A DNA stretch of 64,000 bases from Bacteroidales bacterium (GTDB taxonomy: Bacteria; Bacteroidota; Bacteroidia; Bacteroidales; UBA12077): NCBI GenBank assembly GCA_027859205.1, contig JAQIBH010000202.1, positions 1-64,000 of the forward strand, in the 5' to 3' direction. The notes under the pieces were generated by a model. It saw only the letters and a list, made by a program, of their open reading frames with translations. It was not told the DNA's origin and searched no databases. Each line of letters opens with the position of its first letter. Positions within the stretch are counted from its first letter, which is position 1. Made by a program: the position numbers and the translations under genes. This document shows, piece after piece, positions 9,708 to 19,100 of the stretch.

Positions 9708-10229
9708 ATGAAAAAACATAGTGGAATGCGCCCTCAAGATATAGTAGTGTTATTGAAAATAATAGCACTTGAAAATAAGGAGTGGTACTATATAGACTTG
9801 GCTTATTCTTTAAAAATTAGCCAATCCGAAGTATCTGAAGCCTTAAATAGGTGTAAAATTGCTGGATTAATTGATTCTAAAAAACGAAAGGTACACATAA
9901 ATTCATTTATTGAGTTCTTAATTTATGGATTAAAATATGTGTTTCCAGCTGAACCAGGGAAAGTAGTAAAGGGAATACCAACTGCACATTCAGCTCCACC
10001 AATAAATAAACATATATCTGAAGGTTCAGATGTTTATGTTTGGGCGTATGCTAAAGGCAGCAAAAGAGGACAAGCTATTGAACCGCTATATAAAACTATT
10101 CCTGCAATTATTCAGGAAGATGAATTATTCTATGAACTTCTGGCAATTGTAGATACTATTAGAGTTGGAAGAGTAAGAGAAATTGAAATTGCTATTGCTG
10201 AATTAAAAAAACGTTTGCTCCATGCCTAA
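9708..10229 (+). CDS. wHTH regulator/antitoxin of an AbiE-like pair
   Basis: N-terminal winged-helix-like region (SLKISQSEVSEALNRCKIAGLI); overlaps the downstream nucleotidyltransferase by 8 nt. Confidence 0.65.
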   Translation: MKKHSGMRPQDIVVLLKIIALENKEWYYIDLAYSLKISQSEVSEALNRCKIAGLIDSKKRKVHINSFIEFLIYGLKYVFPAEPGKVVKGIPTAHSAPPINKHISEGSDVYVWAYAKGSKRGQAIEPLYKTIPAIIQEDELFYELLAIVDTIRVGRVREIEIAIAELKKRLLHA

Positions 10230-10914
10230 TACAAATATTATTATGCTACAAACAGTAGTAACTGGTTTAGCAGAATTAAAGGATGATGTAGTATTTGTTG
10301 GTGGAGCTGTAGCTGAACTTTATGCTAATGATCCTGCTGCTTCAGAAATCCGACCAACAAAGGACGTAGATTGTGTAATAGAATTAGGTTCAAGGATTGA
10401 GCATGCAAAATTAGAAGAAGATTTGAGAGCAAAGGGCTTTGTAAATGATATATCGCCTGAAGCACCAATTTGTAGATATGTATACAATGATATAAAAGTT
10501 GATGTAATGCCAAGCGACTCTGAAGTTTTAGGGTTTACTAACTTATGGTATGCAGATGGAATTGAGAATAAGATAATAAAAGTGTTACCTGATGGAACAA
10601 ATATTTTTGTATTTACACCTGAATATTATTTAGCCGCCAAGCTTGAAGCTCATAAAGATAGAGGTGGGAATGACTTAAGACAAAGCCACGACTTTGAAGA
10701 TATAATTTATATACTTGAAAATTGCACTGATTTATTAGAAAATATTGGTGCTTCAAATACAAGTGTTAAAGCATATTTAAAAACTGAATTCACAAATTTA
10801 TTAGAAAATGATAATATAACAGAAGGTATTGAAAGTGCCTTACCTTATGGTTCAGATTCTGATAGTACAGAAATAATTGAAGACTTAATGAGGAGTATCG
10901 CTGAAATTGAATAA
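10222..10914 (+). CDS. Nucleotidyltransferase, AbiEii-like toxin
   Basis: VGGAVAELY...TKDVDCVIEL (GG...DxD NTase signature); operon with wHTH gene. Confidence 0.72.
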   Translation: MPNTNIIMLQTVVTGLAELKDDVVFVGGAVAELYANDPAASEIRPTKDVDCVIELGSRIEHAKLEEDLRAKGFVNDISPEAPICRYVYNDIKVDVMPSDSEVLGFTNLWYADGIENKIIKVLPDGTNIFVFTPEYYLAAKLEAHKDRGGNDLRQSHDFEDIIYILENCTDLLENIGASNTSVKAYLKTEFTNLLENDNITEGIESALPYGSDSDSTEIIEDLMRSIAEIE

Positions 10915-10946
10915 TGGAAAAAGAAAGATTATGGTATTAAACATAG

Positions 10947-11020
10947 AAGAGCATCCCGACCTTTAATTGGGTAGGGTATGTAGTTCGTCCCAGATAGCTA
11001 TCGGGATCAGTATCTCCCAC
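10947..11020 (+). repeat. Module C: tRNA-like remnant with palindrome inserted in the T loop
   Basis: GAGCATCCCGACC...TAGTTCG[TCCCAGATAGCTATCGGGA]TCAGTATCTCCCAC. Confidence 0.65.
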
Positions 11021-11033
11021 TATTGAAAGAGAA

Positions 11034-11063
11034 GAGGTTAGCTGAAACGCTAACCTCTTTTTA
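11034..11063 (+). terminator. Intrinsic terminator
   Basis: GAGGTTAGCTGAAACGCTAACCTC + TTTTTATTT. Confidence 0.8.
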
Positions 11064-11254
11064 TTTGCACAGGTTAAACAAGGTTTAAACAAAAAGGGAT
11101 CTGGAAAAAAAAGTTGAAAAGAAAATTTTACATTATCATTTATATCTTTATTAATTGAAATATATAATTTACAATGTTAATGGGTGAGGATTAAACAGGG
11201 CGAAAACCCCAGTCTAAGTTTACACCAAGCCCATTAGTTGTAAGGCAACTCTGC

Positions 11255-11361
11255 TAAAATGCGGAGAATAGCACTGTCATTTACCGCAAATTTTACGGAG
11301 AATATTTTTAAATGCGGAAAATAATCATTACTTTCACCGCAAATTATGCGAAGAATATATA
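11255..11361 (+). repeat. Two ~53-bp imperfect tandem repeats upstream of and overlapping the Fic start codon
   Basis: Boxes ATGCGGAGAATA (11259), TTACGGAGAATA (11293), ATGCGGAAAATA (11312), ATGCGAAGAATA (11346), plus ACCGCAAATT twice. Confidence 0.7.
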
Positions 11362-12464
11362 TATATCAACAAGAAAACTGGCCAAATTTCACTTGGAACA
11401 GTGATAATTTAGCACCAATTCTCGGCAAAGTTCGAAATTTGCAGGGAAGGTTGGTAGGGAGAATGGAATCTCTTGGTTTTGAATTAAGATCTGAAGCAAC
11501 CCTTGAGACACTTACCTTAGACGTATTAAAATCAACTGAAATAGAAGGAGAAATTCTAGATCATGAACAAGTTCGTTCATCAATTGCAAGAAGACTGGGA
11601 ATGAATGCATCAGGGTTAATTCCATCTGACAGAAATATTGATGGAGTTGTTGAAATGATGCTCGATGCAACTCAGAATTACACTGATAATTTATCAATAG
11701 AAAGACTATTTAATTGGCATTCCTCACTATTCCCAACAGGTCGAAGCGGAATGTACAAAATTATAGTTGGAAGTTGGAGAGATGACTCGACAGGGCCAAT
11801 GCAAGTAGTTTCTGGAGCATTGGGAAAAGAAAAAGTACATTATCAAGCACCTGATGCAAAAGATATTGAACATGAAATAAAAATATTTTTGAATTGGTTC
11901 AACAGTAATCAAGAAATAGATCCTGTTTTGAAATCTGGTATAGCACATTTTTGGTTTGTCACACTCCATCCTTTCGAAGATGGAAACGGAAGAATAGCAC
12001 GTGCGATTGCGGATATGTTATTGACAAAATCAGATGGTATATCACAAAGATTTTATAGTATGTCTTCTCAGATTAGAAAAGAGAGGAATAAGTATTATGA
12101 AGTACTTGAAAAGACACAAAAGAGTTCCTTGGATATAACTGAGTGGCTAACTTGGTTTATATACTGCTTGCAAAGCGCATTAGAATCCTCAGAAAATACA
12201 TTTGCTAAAGTTATTCATAAACATGATTTTTGGAATAAGAATGCATCTAAACTTCAGAATAACAGACAGAAAAAAATGTTGAATAAGCTTTTAGAAGGAT
12301 TAGAAGGTAAGTTAACATCTTCTAAGTGGGCAAAAATGACAAAATGTTCACCTGATAGTGCATTGAGAGACATACAGTATTTAATTGAAAAGAGAATTTT
12401 AACAAAAGCCGAAGGCGGTGGACGAAGTACAAACTATGAGTTGAATGAACTAAATGTAGATTGA
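11346..12464 (+). CDS. DUF4172-Fic family protein (putative AMP-transferase)
   Basis: HPFEDGNGRIAR Fic motif; N-terminal YQQENWPNFTWN (DUF4172-like); STEIEG matches the (S/T)xxxE(G/N) inhibitory motif. Confidence 0.93.
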   Translation: MRRIYIYQQENWPNFTWNSDNLAPILGKVRNLQGRLVGRMESLGFELRSEATLETLTLDVLKSTEIEGEILDHEQVRSSIARRLGMNASGLIPSDRNIDGVVEMMLDATQNYTDNLSIERLFNWHSSLFPTGRSGMYKIIVGSWRDDSTGPMQVVSGALGKEKVHYQAPDAKDIEHEIKIFLNWFNSNQEIDPVLKSGIAHFWFVTLHPFEDGNGRIARAIADMLLTKSDGISQRFYSMSSQIRKERNKYYEVLEKTQKSSLDITEWLTWFIYCLQSALESSENTFAKVIHKHDFWNKNASKLQNNRQKKMLNKLLEGLEGKLTSSKWAKMTKCSPDSALRDIQYLIEKRILTKAEGGGRSTNYELNELNVD

Positions 12465-12637
12465 AGGCCCAACAGCCAACAATGCATCATAAAACTTACG
12501 GGTTTCTTTGGTCTGTAAACCTATGTATCTTAACAAACACAGCTCAAATTTTTATTTATGTTATAATTTTCAAAAAACTTTTTTTCAACGAGTAGAAAAA
12601 TTAAAGCGCTACGAAAATTTCTCAATGGATGAACAAA

Positions 12638-12775
12638 GAAACAAGGCGAAACCCGCACGTAACAAAAGCGCAGACCGATAAATTGAAAAGTATTTCCCAC
12701 CAAACCTCGACAAAAGTCGGTTTTTTTTCATATATAGGAAAGTATATCCTCTAACATATTGTATTCTTACAATCC
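12638..12775 (+). repeat. Module D: decayed GIY-YIG-like C-terminus + tRNA 3' fragment + terminator + N-terminus
   Basis: One open frame ETRRNPHVTKAQTDKLKSISHQTSTKVGFFSYIGKYIL*; one-base correction gives KYILYILYS. Confidence 0.65.
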
Positions 12776-12820
12776 AGCTTAATTTTTGTTTTTATTTTCT
12801 CCCAAATCTCTCAGTTTATT

Positions 12821-12853
12821 TCAACGAACTTTTTGTGTTTAATTGTTCGTTGA
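12821..12853. repeat. Inverted repeat TCAACGAAC-15 nt-GTTCGTTGA
   Basis: 9-bp perfect arms upstream of the adhesin gene. Confidence 0.5.
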
Positions 12854-13161
12854 TACACAAGTATTTGTTATTTTCGACTGATTACTTAACCTTTTAAATA
12901 ATTATAAGTAAAATTAATTGTTTAAAATAATTTAAAATGATGTAATATAGCAGGTTAAAAAATTATATATTTGAATATATTCTATTTTGGGGATATGATT
13001 TAATGTAATAATCTATATCATTCATCTAATATAATGTAGCAATTATAAATTTATAAGCTATAAGTGTAACATTATATAGTGTTTAAAGGTAAACTAATAG
13101 TACTTTTGTTCTTTTTGTTTGAAGATTTGAAAATATTAATAATTAATGGCCAATAATTATT

Positions 13162-16100
13162 ATGAAAAAATATATTAAAGTAATAAGAAAAGGAATACTT
13201 GTTTTATTCATAACAGGTGTAACAATGTTTAGTTTAAACGCCCAAACTGGACCTGGAGGTGTTGGTGCAACAGATGCTCCTTCCAGTTTAAAAATGTGGC
13301 TTAGAGCTGATAAAAATGTTAGTTATAATAATCTTAAACAAATCAACGAATGGGTTGATTATAGCGGAAATAGTTTTACTTTGGTAAATTGTGCTACCCA
13401 ACCTGTATTTCAAAGCAATTTTATTAACGGATTTCCTGCCGTTAATTTTTCTTCAGCACAAGCAGGAATGTCCGCAGCAGCTGTTTTGGGAAGCGATCTG
13501 TTTTCTGCTCAAAACAATACCATTATTTTTGTAAAGCAATCAGAAAGTGGATCAAATTGGTTTACCTGGGAGACGGCTACTACTGACACTGTTTCTTTCT
13601 CGCTTAGCGCGAATAAATCGGTTTTCAATTTTCTAAATAAAACATCTGGTCAGCTGACTAGCTCATCCGATGTAAATGGTGCTTTTCATATTATTTCAAA
13701 TGTAATTGATGGAACCGATCAATCTATTTTCCTCGATGGAGCAGCCGATGGAACGCAGGCTAATGCACTTTCGTTAAATACTGCATTAAGCGCCAATCTT
13801 TATTTGGGAACATATGATTGTACTGCAACGGATGATTGGGTTGGATATATCGGAGAAGCAATTATATTTAACACTACTCTTAATTTAGCCGAAAGAACAC
13901 TGGTTGAAAATTATTTAAGTGCAAAATATGACTTAACTATTACAAATGATTATTATGCCGGAGATGATCTTGTGAATGGAGATTATGATTTTGATGTTGC
14001 CGGAATAGGAGAAGAAGCAGATGGAAATTCAATTCTGGCGGTTTCGGATGGTTTATATATTGAAGAAGAAACGGTTCCTCTTGATCCAGGTGATTATTTA
14101 ATTATTGGTCATAGCTCTCTTATTGATAGCGTTACATCTAATGATGTTGTAGCTTCAGTTACACATCGCTGGAATAAAATATGGTATTTTGATAAAACAG
14201 GTAATCTTGATGCTAAAGTATCTTTCGACTTTAGCGAAGGAATCGATGGGGGAACCCCGGGTGAAGTTGTAAATTATAGGCTACTATATCGTGCAGGAAC
14301 AACAGGAAATTTTTCTGAGGTTGCTGTAGTTTCAACTACCATTGAAAATTCAGATCAGGTTGCTTTTGTAGTTGCTGATCTTAATTTACTACCTGGGTTT
14401 TATACCATCGGTACTACTAATGCCCCAAACAGTCCACTGGAAGGAACTAAAACCTGGTATAATTATTATGTTCTTGATACCGATGATTGGGATGACTGGA
14501 GCCGCTGGACATTAGATCCGGATGGAACTCTTCTGATAAATCCGACTCATGTTATTCCCGGCGCAAGCGATACAGTAGTTATACTTAATGGCTCAACAGT
14601 AAACATTAATACGGATAATAAAGTTGTTTCAAAGATACAAATTTTAGATGGTGGTATTTTAAATATAGATGGTGCGACTACTGGTCATGATTTTACCACA
14701 ATTTTGGGAGAGGGAAGAATAAAACTTGAAGCTGACAATTATCCTGCGGGTGACGATTCAGATTTTATTACAAAAGGAACCGTAGAATTTTATGGAGGAT
14801 CTTACAGCATTGCTAATCTAAATACAGCTGACACCTTTTACAATTTAGTAATTAATCTTGATAATGCCGCAAATACTATAATTTTGAAAGATAGCGTTGT
14901 CATTAGTAATGATTTTACTGTAAAAAAAGGGATATTTCAAATTAATAATACTGAAGATGATGTAAAATATACAATTGATATTTCCAATGATGTTGTAGTT
15001 GAAGCATTTGGACAGATTGCAACTGGTACAGGGAATCCAATTCAAACAGCAGCATACAACCATTACGGAAGTATGCCATTAATAGGTGAGTTCCATTCAA
15101 TATATCACGAATTTAATGTTGGTGGAAATTTTACCAATCATGGACCTGTACGCTTTACAAATTTAACTGCTCCCCTTTATAACGAATTTACAACAACCGG
15201 TGCAGTTACACTTCGTTTTAATGGATTAGGGAATCACACGGTAGATCTTTATTCAGACGCATATTTCTATAATTTTATTGTTGATAAAGGAAGCTCCCAA
15301 ACATATATTCTAACAGTATATTCTGCAAATCTTAACTATTTTAATTTATATGGTGCAAACAGGGCAGGTCGCTTGGAAGGAGCACCTTTTTCACCTGAAA
15401 ACCCGGAAATTCGAAAAGCTTTGTTTATTCAAAACGGAACACTAAAATTAACGGGCAATATATATATTCATTCATTGTCTGAAGGAGATAACACTAGTGG
15501 TAATGGTGATTATACCATTGGAGCAAATGCCAGTTTATGGATTGCAGGCTCAGGAGTTAAATTATATTCTACAACAACATCAGTATATGTACATACTCAT
15601 CCTTTACCTGGAGGGACTGTTGGTTTTAATAATGCCTCAGGTTATCAGGGCCTTTCTGTTTATGGAAAATTTAGAATAAGCGATGGTTTTTTTGGTACTG
15701 CAAATTCATCCGGAATAATTTTCTGGGATACTGCAAACGGAACAATGCAAATAGAAGGTGGAACTGTTGATATTTCTCAGTTCAGAAGTGCCGTAGGGGG
15801 TTCCGGAAAAGCAAATTACATTCAATCCGGAGGACTTTTAATGGTGAGGGGTGATGATAAATCAGAAGCTGGAGAAGTGTCAGATGCTAACCCAATATTT
15901 GGCTTGGTAAATACTTCTGATAATTTCCAGATGAGTGGTGGTGCAATTGTTATTTATGATGATGTCGACGGAATTGGTGTTAACGATTTCTTTATTAATT
16001 GTGCTGATGGAAATTTTGGTGTCACCGGTGGTGATATTACTATACAGGATAATGGAGCTAAATTTTTCGATTTTTATTCAACTGCAAATTTATGGAATTT

Positions 16101-19100
16101 GAATATTAAAAAATACGTCAATCCAGGTGATTTTACAACACAGCTTACTCGCGATTTAATTGTTTTGAATGATCTATTGATAGATGAAGATGCTCAACTC
16201 GATCCAACTAATTTTGATCTTACTATTGGCGGTGATTTTGCAATAGGAATTGAGACAGATGGAACATCAACAGCTGTTTATGTTAACAGAGACAATACAA
16301 CTACTTTTAATGGAGGAGGGAATTCAATTATTACTGTTTCTAACGATGCTGTTGCTAATTATTTTAGTCCTTACGATCTGGTAATAAATAAAGACTTATC
16401 TAGTACTACAGTAACAATGGCTTATCGTAATACAACTGTAAACCCAATAGTAAATATTCGTAACGATTTTACCATTAGCAGGGGAACTTTTGATTATGAT
16501 TCCTATATTATTGATGTGAAAGGAGATCTTAATAATAATGGTGTAATGGGTGTTTGGGATAAAACCGGACGAATAAGGTTGGATAATACTGGATCAATTC
16601 AAAATATTAGTTCCTCAATAGGTTCTGCTTATGTTTTTGGGCATTTAGAAGTTGCTCATACAGATGGTTCTGCAAATAATGTTCAACTTAACTCAAATAT
16701 TTCGAGTGATTTATTTACTTTAACTTCTGGTCTTGTTTATGCTCATAATTATAAATTATCCGTTGATACAAATTTTGTAGGAGGTTTCGCAGATTGTGAT
16801 GTCCAGAGGATGATTGAATTCGATTCAAGTCATGCAAACAGGGGCTTAAAATTTAAAATGGATTACAATTATTCTGTTGATACCACAGTAACTTTTCCTG
16901 TTGGAACTTATGATGGGACAACTCATTATTGGGCTGGAGCAGATATAGATATAACATCTGCAGTTGGAAATGTTACAGGAAGTATGACAGTAGCTCCTGT
17001 TCCAATAGCACATCCAACTAACTCGAGTCCTGGCTGCGGAGTGCTTTTAGGTTATTGGAAAGTAAGAGTTGATGGGTTATCAGCTGCCGCTAGTGGTGTT
17101 TCTTATTCCTTTGATACGAATTTTCCTGATGAAGGTTCAGGGACCTATAAAGAGTGGTACCTTATGGAAGGTAGCTGGAGTCAAGAAGGTAATGCTAACA
17201 TTCCTGGAATAAATACATTAGTAGATGCAACTTTGGATGGTTTTAAGACACTTGATTTTTCATGTGCAAAAAATGTATGTTTTAATTCCGTTGATGTTAT
17301 TTATAGCAATGAAACGGGTGGTGGTAATTGGGATGTTGGTGCTAGTTGGCAGGGAGGTTCAACTCCTGGAGATGAGGATATAGCTGTTATTGAAAATGGT
17401 GATGTAATTTCTGTTACAAGAGATAATATTGATGACGTTACAAAGGTTGTTATTCGGTCAGGTGGAACGCTTGATGTAGGAATTTATACCGGGCTTAGCT
17501 ATGGAATAGTTAATGGTGGAGGTAAATTTAGGATTGCTTCAAATACAGGAACAACACCAACGCTTCCTACAGCTGATTTTGACCCGTTCCTATTAAATGA
17601 TACAGCCATTTTTGAATTTTACGGAACCGGTTCGTACACCTTACCTGCTTTGACATATTACCCAAATTTAAAAATTGGTGGGTCAGCCGGAACAGTTAAA
17701 ACTTTACCCGATGCTAATATTACTGTTTTGCAAGATTTAATGATTTATGATGATACAAATGATGGAGTAGTATTAAGATTAAGTAATAGTGCAACTTCTG
17801 GTTACGATTTATCAGTTCTGGATAGTTTAAAGTTAGATAACCAAGGAACATTAATTTTTCCTACTACAGGAGCAACAAGGACTGTCACTGTTGAAAAATC
17901 AATCGATATGGCAGCAAATGGAAATACCGATGCCAATATAATCGAAATTGAAGATGCTGCTGGTAATTTATATACTGATTTTCATAATTTAATTGTTAAA
18001 CAAGATATTGTATTAAACGATAATGCTGTTATCACCTTTTATATAGATACGACAAATCGACGTGCTGTTGATTTATATTTTAATGGTTCAGATCATTCTG
18101 AGATAACTTCATCCACAAGTGTGCCTGCTCTAAATAATTTGGTAGTTGATAAGGATTTAAGTACCAGTGAAGTACTCGTAAGTTCAGAAATTACTTTCAC
18201 AGAAGATACCTACCGACCAATTACTTTTAACCGGGGTCATTTAATTTTCGATAATTCTGATATCAACATCTCATTAAGTTCCGAGGACGGTGATTTTACA
18301 ATTCCTGAAAACAGTAAGCTTTCATTACGCAATGGTTCAATTGCAAATATTACAGGTGCAAGTACCGGAATTATTTTAAACGGAAGCCTGTTTCTTGAAG
18401 GTAGCAGTCAATTATTACTTAACGATGGTACATATGATAATTTTATTGAATATTCCTCTTCCGGGAATTCAATTATCAATGTTTCAGGTACATCTGTATT
18501 AAATGTTGGCTCTCAGTTACGACGAAAAACTACCAGCGATCAGGGTGTGTTAAAGTACTATCAGTCAGGCGGAACTGTTACCCTGGGTAATAATTCAGCT
18601 CCAATAACATCACGAGGTGTATTTGAAGTAATGAATACAAATAGTGTATTTGATTACACAGGTGGCAATTTAATTATTGCCCGCTCACAAAGTGTTTCTA
18701 ACCCTGCAGTATACCTCGATCCTACAAGCTCTACGTTGGTTGACGGAGCTACATTAACATTTGGAAATGACAATACTCCCACCGGTCAAAATATTGGAAT
18801 CTATTCAGCTATCGCTTTAAAGGATATCGTTGTTAGTAATTTAGGTGAAGCAAAAACTGTTACAGTTTATACCTTAGGTTTAACAATAGATTCCTTAAAT
18901 ATTAATACGGGTCAAACCTTTGATGCTAATGACTTAGATCTAACATTAAACGGGAACTTCCGGAATGATGGAACGTATACTCCTGGTACTAATACTACAT
19001 CGTTTACAAGTGCTGATCAGAAAGTTATTGGTGCCACAACATTTAATAATCTAAGTGCTAATCTGACAACATCGTCCGATTCATTAGAAATTTATAATGA

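Noticed and set aside
9546-9737. Minus-strand 63-aa ORF
   Set aside because: Overlaps the phosphatase 3' end and the AbiE-like operator; no motif.
10325-10513. Minus-strand 62-aa ORF
   Set aside because: Antisense to the NTase gene.
15497-15679. Short ORF in alternative frame of the giant repeat gene (also 19223-19417 and 19275-19535)
   Set aside because: Out-of-frame noise within one continuous 2970-aa frame.
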